Shown here piece after piece: positions 36,061-44,378 of a stretch of DNA of 64,000 nt. Numbering within the stretch: position 1 is the first letter of the stretch; every line of letters starts with the position of its first letter. Made by a program: the position numbers and the translations under genes. Source of the DNA: an uncultured Lachnospiraceae bacterium (lineage in GTDB: Bacteria > Bacillota > Clostridia > Lachnospirales > Lachnospiraceae); the NCBI GenBank assembly GCA_934343915.1, contig CAKRIL010000016.1:1-64000 (forward strand), read 5' to 3'. The notes under the pieces are model-generated. The model was not told the origin of the DNA and made no database searches. It saw only the letters and a list, made by a program, of their open reading frames with translations.

Positions 36061-38547
36061 ATGAAGATTGACAGCATTAATATAGAGAGCTTTGGCGGGC
36101 TTAAGAATTACCGGCTTGAATTTGCCGACGGAATGAACATCATATATGGTGATAATGAGGCGGGAAAGTCAACGATTATGGCTTTTATCGAGATGATGTT
36201 CTACGGGAGGACGGCACAGGAAAAGAGTTCTGACATAAGCAAGAGCCTTAGAAAAAAGTATACACCGTGGGACGGCTCGGCAATGTGCGGAGAGCTTGAA
36301 TTCACCTGTGCGGAAAGACAGTACAGAATACGAAAGACATTCAAAAAGACGATTAAGACGGACGAGGTGAAGCTGTATGATGCGCAGACCGGACAGGAGA
36401 TTGAACTGGCGCGGGATGAGGAGATTGGACACCGCTTCTTCGGGATTGATGTGGGAAGCTTCGAAAAGAGTGTGTATATAAGCGGCTTTGGCGGATTTGC
36501 GAGTAGCGGACAGACCAATGAGGATATAGCGGTAAGATTATCCAATCTTGTGACCACGATGGACGAGGAGGTATCGCAGTCAAAGGTTGTGGGAAGGCTT
36601 ACCAAGGCGAAGGAGCTTCTGCGCTCAAAGAGCGGAACAAGGGGAGAGCTTATTGAACTGGATGAGCAGAGAAGGAATATTAAGGAGGAGCTCACCAGAA
36701 CACAGGAAATCATACAGATGCAGTCCGAGTATCAGGCAAGAAAGCTAAAGCTTGATGAGCAGCTTGTTGAGGCTCAGAACAGAAGGGATGAACGAAAAAA
36801 GTCCGACAGAAGGGCGGCTGTCGTTAAGGAGCGTATAGCTGTTCAGACTGAGAATGAAGGGCTTACTTTAAAGAAAAACGAACTCAATGAGCTTTTGACG
36901 GAAGGAAAAGAGCTTAAGGAAGCACAGGATGGATTCAGAGGCAGCAATTACCGCTATGATACCGTATCGGAGTATATAGGCCGTGCGGATGAGCTCAGGC
37001 ATGTGCTGAACTCTAAGAGAGAACAGGTTAAGGAGCTCAAGGAAAGACGCATGCAGGGTATTGATATGGACAGAAAGGATGTGACGGATGCGGCAGCACT
37101 TGAGAACAGAAAAGAGAAGCTCATGCTTCTCAATGAGCGTATAAGCAGCGCATATAAGCCGGCACTTGATGAAAAGAGGGCGGCTGAGAAGGCGGAGGAT
37201 GACGGACATAAGGTGTTAGAGGGAATCAGTGATGTGTCCAAGACGAAGCTTATTGTGAGTGCAGCTATGCTGCTTGCGGCGGTGGCATTTGCCGTGATGA
37301 CCTTTACCGTATCGATATTCTTCCTTATTGGAGCATTTGTTTTTGCAGGTGCAGGGGCACTTCTGTTCGGAAGATATAAGAGGCAGGCTGAGGAGCATGA
37401 TGAGCAGGTTGAGCAGGGAAAGACTATTGCAGAGCAGCTTTCCAAGGAAAGACTTATCAGGAACAACAATTTTGAGCGTGAACGTGAGAGATTGTTCGAC
37501 AGAGGAGCATGGCTGTATCCTGACATCAACTGCGACTATGAGGGCATCACAAGAGAGAGCTTAAGACAGTGTTATGCAGAACTCGAAGAAATCTATACCA
37601 GATACGGTGTTGCGGACATTGAGGAGCTAAATGCTCTTGCTGAGAAGAACGAGGAAGCACTGTTAAACGGCAGGATGTATGACAATGCGGTAAAAGAGCT
37701 CGACAATGCCGAGAGGGAATATGCCGAGTATGTGGGGGAGGAGGACCCTGAGGCGGTAAGAAGGGCATATTCAGAGCTGAGGGACAGAATGGCAGCGTAC
37801 ACCGGCAGACTTAAGGGAAGCGGCATAGAAGTCCAAAACAGTCAGGCAGAGCTTGCGGAAAAAATTGCATTAATTGATGCATCGATTAAGACAAATGAAG
37901 GAAAAATTGCAGGATTGACACAGGAGCTTGACGGCTATTCGGATATTGATGAGAATGATGAAATGTCGATGGATGAGCTGGACGCATGGATTGAAGATAT
38001 CAGAGGACAGCAGGTTGAGCTGGTGTCCCTTATGCAGAATCCTGAGCGCGACGAGGGCGAGCTTAAAAGAGAGCTCGCAGAGCTTACGGAGGAGTATGAT
38101 GCAAAGAAGGAGCTGTATGACGCACTTGTCATTGCAGAGGAGAATATGCAGGCGGCAGTCGACGACATCGGCAGAAGCTTCGGCCCGGTTCTGAATGAGA
38201 GGACGGCAGACATCTTTGCAAGACTCACGGGAGGGCGGTACGATAATGTCATGGTCGACAAGGAATATTCCATTCAGGCGAAGAGAACGGACGGAGGATA
38301 CCATGAGTGGAAGTTCTTAAGCAACGGCACAACGGATCAGGCTTATCTTGCACTTAGACTTGCCATGACGGAGCTTATCACGGATGGCGGGGAGAGGCTT
38401 CCTCTTATGCTTGATGATATTCTTTTACAGTATGATGAAAAGAGAATGGAGAATGCACTTGAGTATCTAAAAAGATATGCGGAGAGAGCGCAGATTCTGT
38501 TCTTCACCTGCAAAAGAATGCCGGGTGAGAATGTTGTGGAGCTGTAA
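36061..38547 (+). CDS. yhaN: SbcC/YhaN-type SMC-like ATPase with mid-protein membrane hairpin
   Basis: An 828-residue ATPase that partners with the YhaO nuclease. The N-terminal half-site has Walker A YGDNEAGKST (about 29-38). Long coiled coils follow (about 190-700), interrupted near 395-450 by two hydrophobic helices (KLIVSAAMLLAAVAFAVM..., FFLIGAFVFAGAGALLFG), so the complex may be membrane-tethered. The C-terminal half-site has LSNGTTDQAYLALRLA (signature) and Walker B LPLMLDDILLQYDE. The ATG at 36061 is chosen for GGGGAGG; an in-frame start 21 bases earlier overlaps yhaO. Its role in end processing or repair is inferred from SbcCD. Confidence 0.87.
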   Translation: MKIDSINIESFGGLKNYRLEFADGMNIIYGDNEAGKSTIMAFIEMMFYGRTAQEKSSDISKSLRKKYTPWDGSAMCGELEFTCAERQYRIRKTFKKTIKTDEVKLYDAQTGQEIELARDEEIGHRFFGIDVGSFEKSVYISGFGGFASSGQTNEDIAVRLSNLVTTMDEEVSQSKVVGRLTKAKELLRSKSGTRGELIELDEQRRNIKEELTRTQEIIQMQSEYQARKLKLDEQLVEAQNRRDERKKSDRRAAVVKERIAVQTENEGLTLKKNELNELLTEGKELKEAQDGFRGSNYRYDTVSEYIGRADELRHVLNSKREQVKELKERRMQGIDMDRKDVTDAAALENRKEKLMLLNERISSAYKPALDEKRAAEKAEDDGHKVLEGISDVSKTKLIVSAAMLLAAVAFAVMTFTVSIFFLIGAFVFAGAGALLFGRYKRQAEEHDEQVEQGKTIAEQLSKERLIRNNNFERERERLFDRGAWLYPDINCDYEGITRESLRQCYAELEEIYTRYGVADIEELNALAEKNEEALLNGRMYDNAVKELDNAEREYAEYVGEEDPEAVRRAYSELRDRMAAYTGRLKGSGIEVQNSQAELAEKIALIDASIKTNEGKIAGLTQELDGYSDIDENDEMSMDELDAWIEDIRGQQVELVSLMQNPERDEGELKRELAELTEEYDAKKELYDALVIAEENMQAAVDDIGRSFGPVLNERTADIFARLTGGRYDNVMVDKEYSIQAKRTDGGYHEWKFLSNGTTDQAYLALRLAMTELITDGGERLPLMLDDILLQYDEKRMENALEYLKRYAERAQILFFTCKRMPGENVVEL

Positions 38548-38590
38548 TGTAATTGAAGGATGATACATTTATAATGAAAGGGACAGTGGG

Positions 38591-39892
38591 ATGAATTATT
38601 ATTCGGTGTACGAGCTGCTGTGGCTGTTTTTTATCTATTCCTTTATCGGATGGCTGTTTGAGACAACATATGCAGCGTTAAGACAGAAGCATTTTGTGAA
38701 CAGGGGTCTTGTGAGCGGGCCTCTGTGTATAGTATACGGGATCGGAGCAGTGCTCATGACGGTGGGACTAAAGGAGCTTACCGGAGTGTGGCTGTTCATA
38801 TTTGCGACCGTATATGCTGCTGCGATAGAGCTCGCGGCAGGAAAAATTATCGAGAGAGTGTACCATGAGAGATGGTGGAATTACAGCAACATCAAGTGGA
38901 ACCTTGACGGATATATATGTGTGCCGTTCTCACTCATCAAGGGTGCGCTCGGCTTCGTGGTTGTGCGATATGCTAATGGGCTGCTCATCGGGCTTGTAAA
39001 CCGGCTTCCGCAGCTTTTGATTCACATTGTACTTATTGTGCTCATAGCGGTGCTGTGTGTGGACGTTCTTGCATCATATATCCTTGCCAAGGGGAAAAGC
39101 AGACATCCTGGGAGGTGGGAGGAAGCCAATGATGCGATAGCCTCCGTCGGTCATAGGATGGCAAAGGCTATTACGCGTGCCGCCGACAAGAGAATACATA
39201 AGGCATATCCGAAGGCAGCCAAGGTCGAGACGGCTCCGAAGGATAAGTCCGTGTTTGCACAGGGCTGTGATTTCTATAAGGTGGTAATGCTGTTCTTTAT
39301 AGGAGCTTTCCTCGGAGATATAACGGAGACAATATTCTGTCGTATAACTGCCGGTGTATGGATGAGCAGAAGCAGCGTGGTGTGGGGACCGTTCAGTATC
39401 GTGTGGGGACTTGCGATTGCCGCGGCAACGGCAATGCTTTACAAGTACCGCAATAAAAGTGACAGCTTCCTGTTTTGGACAGGAACACTTCTCGGCGGAG
39501 CCTACGAGTATCTGTGCAGTGTGTTCACGGAGATTGTTTTCGGAAAGGTGTTTTGGGATTACAGCAAGATACCTTTTAACCTTGGAGGACGAATCAATCT
39601 TCTGTACTGTTTCTTTTGGGGAATAGCTGCTGTCGTGTGGTTCAAGCTCCTGTACCCGAGGGCTTCGTGGCTGATTGAGAAGATACCTGTTGTGATAGGT
39701 AAGATTGCAACATGGATACTTATAGTGTTCATGCTGTGCAATATGGCAGTCTCGGGACTGGCTCTCATAAGATATGATGAACGCGGCAAGAACGTTGAAG
39801 CGACGAGCAGGTGGCAGGTGTGGATGGATGAGCACTATGACGATACCAGGATGGAGAGGATATATCCTAATGCCAAGACGGTCAGCGAATAG
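38591..39892 (+). CDS. putative ABC transporter type IV / CmpB-like membrane protein, duplicated
   Basis: A 433-residue membrane protein containing two tandem copies of the CmpB-like module (PF06541 type). Copy one (about 1-150) includes LWLFFIYSFIGWLFETTYA, NRGLVSGPLCIVYGIG, ELAAGKIIERV and WNYSNIKWNLDGYI. Copy two (about 230-370) repeats the order with FFIGAFLGDITETIF, SRSSVVWGPFSIVWG, LCSVFTEIVFGKVFWDYSKIPFNLGGRINLLYCFFWG. They are joined by a basic cytoplasmic linker. Most family members have one module. Despite the family name, no ATP-binding partner is nearby and no transport function is established. It follows yhaN by 43 bases. Confidence 0.78.
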   Translation: MNYYSVYELLWLFFIYSFIGWLFETTYAALRQKHFVNRGLVSGPLCIVYGIGAVLMTVGLKELTGVWLFIFATVYAAAIELAAGKIIERVYHERWWNYSNIKWNLDGYICVPFSLIKGALGFVVVRYANGLLIGLVNRLPQLLIHIVLIVLIAVLCVDVLASYILAKGKSRHPGRWEEANDAIASVGHRMAKAITRAADKRIHKAYPKAAKVETAPKDKSVFAQGCDFYKVVMLFFIGAFLGDITETIFCRITAGVWMSRSSVVWGPFSIVWGLAIAAATAMLYKYRNKSDSFLFWTGTLLGGAYEYLCSVFTEIVFGKVFWDYSKIPFNLGGRINLLYCFFWGIAAVVWFKLLYPRASWLIEKIPVVIGKIATWILIVFMLCNMAVSGLALIRYDERGKNVEATSRWQVWMDEHYDDTRMERIYPNAKTVSE

Positions 39893-39937
39893 GAAGGTTT
39901 ATTTTATGAAAATGTAATATCTGTTTTCGCAAAAAGG

Positions 39938-39946
39938 TGATATAAT
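39938..39946 (+). promoter_or_regulatory. extended -10 promoter before the DUF308 gene
   Basis: TGA directly precedes a perfect TATAAT (39941-39946), an extended -10 form; no good -35 is seen. The transcript would start at the foot of the hairpin described next. Confidence 0.5.
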
Positions 39947-39948
39947 AA

Positions 39949-40010
39949 ATCCATCAATAGATATAGTGTGTGGCTGCTTGCAGACAAAGCACTATATCTA
40001 TTAGATGGAT
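39949..40010 (+). promoter_or_regulatory. long hairpin at the start of the DUF308 leader
   Basis: ATCCATC + AATAGATATAGTG (39949-39968) pairs with 39990-40010 over 20 bp with one bulged T; the 21-nt loop contains a small CTG-CTTG-CAG stem. It begins right after the predicted transcription start, so it could stabilise or regulate the RNA. A second small hairpin GGGC-AATA-GCCC lies at 40031-40042. Confidence 0.55.
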
Positions 40011-40059
40011 AAACATACATGAGCAAAACAGGGCAATAGCCCGATTTGCGAATGGAGGT

Positions 40060-40095
40060 TGTGATTTCGTGAGTTCGAAGAACGAAGAAATCACA
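40060..40095 (+). repeat. small hairpin repeat with TTCGAAGAACGAAGA core (copy 2)
   Basis: Outer arms TGTGATTTC (40060-40068) and GAAATCACA (40087-40095) pair perfectly around TTCG-AAGAA-CGAA (40074-40086). The core matches copy 1 at 5564-5578 while the outer arms are unrelated in sequence. Confidence 0.55.
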
Positions 40096-40110
40096 GTTAT
40101 TATGTCATAA
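40069..40110 (+). CDS. possible 13-codon leader peptide
   Basis: GGAGG at 40054-40058 is followed 10 nt later by a GTG that opens a 13-codon frame (MSSKNEEITVIMS) ending in TAA at 40108-40110. It overlaps the repeat hairpin, so translation would open it. It could be a chance frame in a repeat; only the ribosome site supports it. Confidence 0.2.
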   Translation: MSSKNEEITVIMS

Positions 40111-40179
40111 TAACTTACCTCAGAAAACACATAGCAGAGCAGTCATATTGTCAGTATGCGTCTGCGGAAAGGAATTAAT

Positions 40180-40713
40180 ATGAATTTATTTGAAAAAATC
40201 CGTAAGGATGTTGTGTGGTCATCAATAGCATATCTTATACTCGGCTTTCTGCTTCTTTTCAAGCCGGGGACGGCGCTTGTGACAGTAGTGCATATTCTTG
40301 CGATTGTTGCTGCCGTTATGGGAATTGTTTCACTTGTATCGTACTTTAAGGATAAGTACAGTGCGGGCAATGGCGGAGTGATTAAGGGAGTTGTATATCT
40401 TTTGATTGCCGCATTTTTGTACTTCGGAGCAGAACTCATTATATCCATCGTTCCGATTATATTCGGTATATTAATCATTATCAGCGGAATTGTTAAGCTT
40501 CAGGAAGCACTTGACATGATGAAGTACAGAGCAAGCGGAAGCATAACAGTGCTCATTATTTCGATATTAAGCCTTGTGTTTGGTGTGCTGATTCTTATTA
40601 ATCCGTTCGGCACGGTAGAACTTCTGTTAAGAATAATCGGTATTGCACTTATTTACAACGGAGTATCGGATTTACTTACGGTATTCTATTTCTCCAAGAA
40701 GACAAGATATTAA
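40180..40713 (+). CDS. DUF308 (HdeD-like) membrane protein
   Basis: A 177-residue integral membrane protein with six closely spaced helices in three similar pairs, the pattern of the DUF308/HdeD family. Typical phrases are LGFLLLFKPGTALVTVVHILAIVAAVMGI and LVFGVLILINPFGTVELLLRIIGIALIYNG, where the repeated (K/N)P.G(T).. turn marks the family. HdeD in enteric bacteria is linked to acid resistance; the role in Clostridia is unknown. The ATG at 40180 follows GGAAAGGA by 6 nt; an earlier ATG at 40156 has no site. It has a long leader containing three hairpins. Confidence 0.82.
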   Translation: MNLFEKIRKDVVWSSIAYLILGFLLLFKPGTALVTVVHILAIVAAVMGIVSLVSYFKDKYSAGNGGVIKGVVYLLIAAFLYFGAELIISIVPIIFGILIIISGIVKLQEALDMMKYRASGSITVLIISILSLVFGVLILINPFGTVELLLRIIGIALIYNGVSDLLTVFYFSKKTRY

Positions 40714-40755
40714 TAAGAGGCGATAGCAGTATAAAAGAGTTGTAAAAGAAAAATG

Positions 40756-40793
40756 ACCGTCATGAAGATATATTCATGGCGGTTGCTTTTCTT
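40756..40793 (+). terminator. terminator of the DUF308 gene
   Basis: ACCGTCATGAA (40756-40766) pairs with TTCATGGCGGT (40773-40783, one G-U), followed by TGCTTTTCTT. Confidence 0.75.
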
Positions 40794-40852
40794 ACGCTGT
40801 CAGAAAAATTTGTGGAGAAAATATTCTAATTAAGCAGAAATGAGGAACCAAA

Positions 40853-41323
40853 ATGATAATTCGCAGAGCTGTCGAAAAAGATATTGAGAGAATAGGTGAG
40901 CTGTTAGGGCAGGTGCTTGAGATTCATGCCAAAATAAGACCGGATATATTTATATCAGGTACGACCAAGTACACACATGATGAGCTTGAGGTGATGCTTA
41001 AGGATGACAAAAAGCCCGTATATGTCGCGGTGGATGACACGGACAGGGTTGTGGGATATGCCTTCTGTGCGATAAAGGAACAGCCGTTTTCAAACAATAT
41101 GGTTCAGTTCAAGTCACTGTTCATAGACGACCTGTGCGTGGATGCCGACACAAGAGGAATGCATGTCGGAAGTGCACTCTTTGAACATGTCAAGGCGGAG
41201 GCAGAGCGGCTCGGCTGCTATGAGGTGACGCTCAATGTGTGGGAGGGCAACGACAGTGCAAGACATTTCTATGAGAAGATGGGCTTGAAGCCTAAGGAAA
41301 CCATGATGGAGTATATTCTCTGA
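40853..41323 (+). CDS. GNAT family N-acetyltransferase
   Basis: A 156-residue acetyl-CoA-dependent transferase. The GNAT core is seen as a beta-strand region (VYVAVDDTDRVVGYAFC), the acetyl-CoA pyrophosphate loop LCVDADTRGMHVGSALFEHV (R/Q-x-x-G-x-G/A type) and the closing LNVWEGNDSARHFYEKMGLK. The start is at an ATG with GAGGA upstream. It precedes the MerR-type regulator gene, which has its own promoter. The acceptor (protein, amine or antibiotic) cannot be predicted. Confidence 0.87.
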   Translation: MIIRRAVEKDIERIGELLGQVLEIHAKIRPDIFISGTTKYTHDELEVMLKDDKKPVYVAVDDTDRVVGYAFCAIKEQPFSNNMVQFKSLFIDDLCVDADTRGMHVGSALFEHVKAEAERLGCYEVTLNVWEGNDSARHFYEKMGLKPKETMMEYIL

Positions 41324-41342
41324 AATTTTTTCAAAAAACTTC

Positions 41343-41373
41343 TTGACCTTACAGGGCACTGTAATGGTGTAAT
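41343..41373 (+). promoter_or_regulatory. MerR-type promoter with 19-bp spacer and central dyad
   Basis: TTGACC (41343-41348) and TGTAAT (41368-41373) are 19 bp apart, two more than optimal, as at classical MerR-family promoters. The dyad TTACAG-ggca-CTGTAA (41349-41364) lies within the spacer. The only gene downstream is the MerR regulator itself, so it is a self-controlled promoter. Confidence 0.75.
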
Positions 41374-41395
41374 TGCTCTGTAAGGAGGAGACGAT

Positions 41396-42280
41396 ATGAC
41401 AATCAAAGAATTTTCAAAGCTGTGTAATTGTACAACGCAGACATTAAGATATTACGATCACGTCAATCTGCTGAAGCCGGCGAAAGTGGATGACTGGACG
41501 GGATATCGCTATTATTCCGAGGAGCAGGCGCTTTTGTATGTGAAAATCAAGAGCTTTCAGGAGGCAGACTTCACAATAGAGGAGATAAAAAGCCTGCTCG
41601 ACAAGGACGATGGGCAAATTTATGCCGCTTTTGAGAAAAAAATAGCCGCGCAGGAGGAAAAACTCAACAAAATCAGACAAATACAACAGTCATATCGCAT
41701 TGAAGTCATGAATATGGAGAAAGCAGTCGAGCAGTTCGTTGAGAGGATGAATGAGGATGCAAGACAGTACAATCCGACAGAGGAGTTCGGAATTGACAAG
41801 GAGTATTATGAGAAGCTGATTGTCAGGTTCAACGACATGATTCACAATGCTTCGTACATCAAAGAGACACATGCTGATGCTGTATCGGAGCCGGTATTTG
41901 AGTACAGCCGTTGTCAGGATGAGGACACTGCCGAGGATGAGAACAGGGATATGGAAGAACAGGACGAGATATCACCGCTTCAGAATCCGAACTACACAAT
42001 AACCGCAGAGTATCATAATTGGAACTATATAAAAGAAATAATTGATGATTTCTCGGGACTTGAGGAGAACACCGAGTACAACTTCTATCTCGAAGCTGAC
42101 GACAAAAAAGGGAATAACCTCATATTCTGCTTTATACTGATACAGCTTGCAGAGGACAAGAACCAAGGAAAGAAGCTTATTGCCCCATCCTGCAGCATGA
42201 GCCCGTCAACGGATGGAAAAAATCACCTCTATATCCTTAAGAAAAAATCAGTTCAAAAATACAATGAAATCATATTATAA
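41396..42280 (+). CDS. MerR family transcriptional regulator with unknown C-terminal domain
   Basis: A 294-residue regulator. Residues 1-75 form the MerR winged helix (TIKEFSKLCNCTTQTLRYYDHVNLLKPAKVDDWTGYRYYSEEQ). A long dimerisation coiled coil follows (about 80-125). The rest, about 170 residues and acidic, has a beta-rich segment (NFYLEADDKKGNNLIFCFILIQLAEDK, then SCSMSPSTDGKNHLYILKKK) that I do not recognise and that probably binds the inducer. No metal-binding cysteines of the MerR/CueR kind are present. The ribosome site is AAGGAGGAG. With the long-spacer promoter in front, it likely twists its own promoter into an active form when bound to its ligand. Confidence 0.83.
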   Translation: MTIKEFSKLCNCTTQTLRYYDHVNLLKPAKVDDWTGYRYYSEEQALLYVKIKSFQEADFTIEEIKSLLDKDDGQIYAAFEKKIAAQEEKLNKIRQIQQSYRIEVMNMEKAVEQFVERMNEDARQYNPTEEFGIDKEYYEKLIVRFNDMIHNASYIKETHADAVSEPVFEYSRCQDEDTAEDENRDMEEQDEISPLQNPNYTITAEYHNWNYIKEIIDDFSGLEENTEYNFYLEADDKKGNNLIFCFILIQLAEDKNQGKKLIAPSCSMSPSTDGKNHLYILKKKSVQKYNEIIL

Positions 42281-42288
42281 AACACACA

Positions 42289-42450
42289 GTCAAATTTAAA
42301 TCAACTTACCTTATCATGCGATTTAACGGACTACGAAGATAAGACTCATAGAATCGTGGAGCCCTCCGGTGAACACGATTCTAATCTTTGAGGCTTATCG
42401 GAGTGCTTTGTCCGTGTAAGCTTGATAAGGTAAGTTGATTTTTATTTGAC
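42289..42450 (-). repeat. diverged short member (E) of the structured element family
   Basis: The ends form a 28-bp inverted repeat with two mismatches, from GTCAAATTT..TTATCA (42289-42316) to TGATAAGG..ATTTGAC (42423-42450), so it ends in GTCAAA like other members. On the minus strand a nested stem pairs ATTAGAATCGTG with CACGATTCTATGA around a loop with CCGGAGG, followed by TCTTATCTTCGTAGTCCG, which resembles the TCTTAGCTTCGTACAACGG of full copies. It occupies the gap between the convergent MerR and pyrG genes and may also act as terminator. Confidence 0.55.
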
Positions 42451-42468
42451 ATACGTTTTTATTTGTTT

Positions 42469-44079
42469 TTACTTATCCTGCTCCTGCTTCGCAAGTGCCG
42501 CCTCTATGAATCCGCGGAACAGCGGATGAGGTCTGTTAGGACGTGACTTGAACTCAGGATGTGCCTGTGTTCCGATGAACCAAGGATGGTCTTTTAACTC
42601 GACCATTTCAACGATTCTTCCGTCAGGTGATATTCCGGAGAGCATCATGCCGTTCTCTGTGAGTACGGTACGGAAGTCGTTGTTGACCTCGTATCTGTGG
42701 CGGTGTCTTTCATGAATCTCCTTGCTGCCGTAGAGAGTGTAAGCCTTGGAGCTCTCATCAAGAATACAAGGATATGAACCGAGTCTTAAGGTGCCACCGA
42801 TGTCGTCAATGCCTTCCTGATCAGGCATGAGATGAATGACAGGGTGCGTTGTACCCGGAAGGAATTCCACGCTGTGAGCATCGTTGTAGCCGATGACATC
42901 CCTTGTAAATTCCACTATTGTAAGCTGCATTCCGAGGCAGAGTCCGAGGAATGGAATCTTGTTCTCACGGGCATATCTGATTGCCTGAATCATTCCCTCA
43001 ATTCCTCTGTCACCAAAGCCGCCCGGTACGATAATGCCTGACACGCCGCTGAGCTGTTCTGCTGCGTTCTCGGCAGTTACCTTCTCTGAATCTACCCATT
43101 TGATGCTTACGGATACACCGTTGGCAATACCGCCATGCTTTAATGCTTCGACAACACTGATGTAGGCATCGTGAAGCTGTGTGTATTTACCGACGAGAGC
43201 GACAGATACCTCTCCCTTAGGATGCTTGAGGGCTGAGCACATAGCCTTCCAGTCAGTAAGGTCAGGCTCAGGACATGGAAGACCGAGACATTCGCACGCT
43301 ACCTGTGCAAGATGCTCTTCCTCCATCGCAAGAGGAGCCTCATATAAGTATTCAACGTCGAGGTTCTGAAGTACATGTGAGCTCGGAACATTACAAAAGA
43401 GAGCAATCTTGTCCTTGATACCCTTGTCAAGAGGATATTCTGAACGGCAGACAATGATGTCAGGCTGGATGCCCATGCCCTGAAGTTCCTTTACACTTGC
43501 CTGTGTCGGCTTGGTTTTCATCTCGCCTGAGGACTTGAGATAAGGAATTAAGGTTACATGGAGAAAGAGAGCATTTTCCTTTCCAACCTCATGCTGGAAC
43601 TGGCGGAGTGCCTCAAGAAAAGGCTGGCTCTCGATGTCGCCAACTGTTCCGCCGACTTCGACAATGGCAATCTTGGTCTCGTCACTTGTGTAGTCACGGA
43701 ACAGACGGCTTTTAATCTCGTTGGTGATGTGAGGGATAACCTGAACGGTTCCTCCGCCGAAATCTCCGCGGCGTTCCTTTGAGAGTACTGACCAGTACAC
43801 CTTACCGGATGTGACGTTGGAATTCTTTCCAAGACTCTCATCAATAAAACGCTCATAATGTCCAAGGTCAAGGTCTGTCTCAGCACCGTCGTCCGTAACA
43901 AATACTTCTCCGTGCTGAATAGGATTCATTGTTCCCGGGTCAATGTTGATATAAGGGTCGAACTTCTGCATTGTTACTGAATAGCCTCTCGCCTTCAAAA
44001 GACGGCCGAGTGATGCTGCGGTGATACCTTTGCCAAGACCTGATACTACACCGCCTGTTACAAAAACGTACTTTACCAT
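42469..44079 (-). CDS. pyrG: CTP synthase
   Basis: A 536-residue cytoplasmic enzyme that aminates UTP to CTP with glutamine and ATP. The synthetase domain starts [32 protein letters not shown] and contains the conserved [41 protein letters not shown]. The C-terminal class I glutamine amidotransferase domain has the nucleophile Cys in [10 protein letters not shown] and the His-Glu of [11 protein letters not shown]. Length is typical. The start follows GGAGG by 7 nt. It is monocistronic, between the element at 42289-42450 and the terminator of the DUF1846 gene. No leader attenuator is obvious. Confidence 0.97.
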   Translation of the reverse strand: MVKYVFVTGGVVSGLGKGITAASLGRLLKARGYSVTMQKFDPYINIDPGTMNPIQHGEVFVTDDGAETDLDLGHYERFIDESLGKNSNVTSGKVYWSVLSKERRGDFGGGTVQVIPHITNEIKSRLFRDYTSDETKIAIVEVGGTVGDIESQPFLEALRQFQHEVGKENALFLHVTLIPYLKSSGEMKTKPTQASVKELQGMGIQPDIIVCRSEYPLDKGIKDKIALFCNVPSSHVLQNLDVEYLYEAPLAMEEEHLAQVACECLGLPCPEPDLTDWKAMCSALKHPKGEVSVALVGKYTQLHDAYISVVEALKHGGIANGVSVSIKWVDSEKVTAENAAEQLSGVSGIIVPGGFGDRGIEGMIQAIRYARENKIPFLGLCLGMQLTIVEFTRDVIGYNDAHSVEFLPGTTHPVIHLMPDQEGIDDIGGTLRLGSYPCILDESSKAYTLYGSKEIHERHRHRYEVNNDFRTVLTENGMMLSGISPDGRIVEMVELKDHPWFIGTQAHPEFKSRPNRPHPLFRGFIEAALAKQEQDK

Positions 44080-44211
44080 GACGAACCTCCGTGTATTTTA
44101 AGTTGTTTTTTAAAAACAATATTTTAAATTCTACTACAAATTCTTTTTGAATGGAATTATAATTTTACCACTTTTGACTTAATATTATTCACAAATTTGC
44201 AGTGTTTTATT

Positions 44212-44266
44212 AAAAAAATTAAGGTCACAAAAACGCATACACAAAGTATGCTGTTTCTGCGACCTT
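44212..44266 (-). terminator. strong terminator of the DUF1846 gene
   Basis: A long hairpin between AAGGTCACAAAAACGCATAC and GTATGC..GCGACCTT (44221-44266), about 18 bp with a few mismatches, followed on the minus strand by AATTTTTTTA. It lies in the 299-bp gap between pyrG and the DUF1846 gene; the rest of the gap is AT-rich, probably with the pyrG promoter. Confidence 0.8.
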
Positions 44267-44378
44267 GCAGTGACGATATTCATTTAACATATAAATATTA
44301 AATACTAAATAGAAAAAAGTCAAACAAATATTGTATTTTTATACTAAAATTTTTGACCGGGACAGATGACAGTGGATG

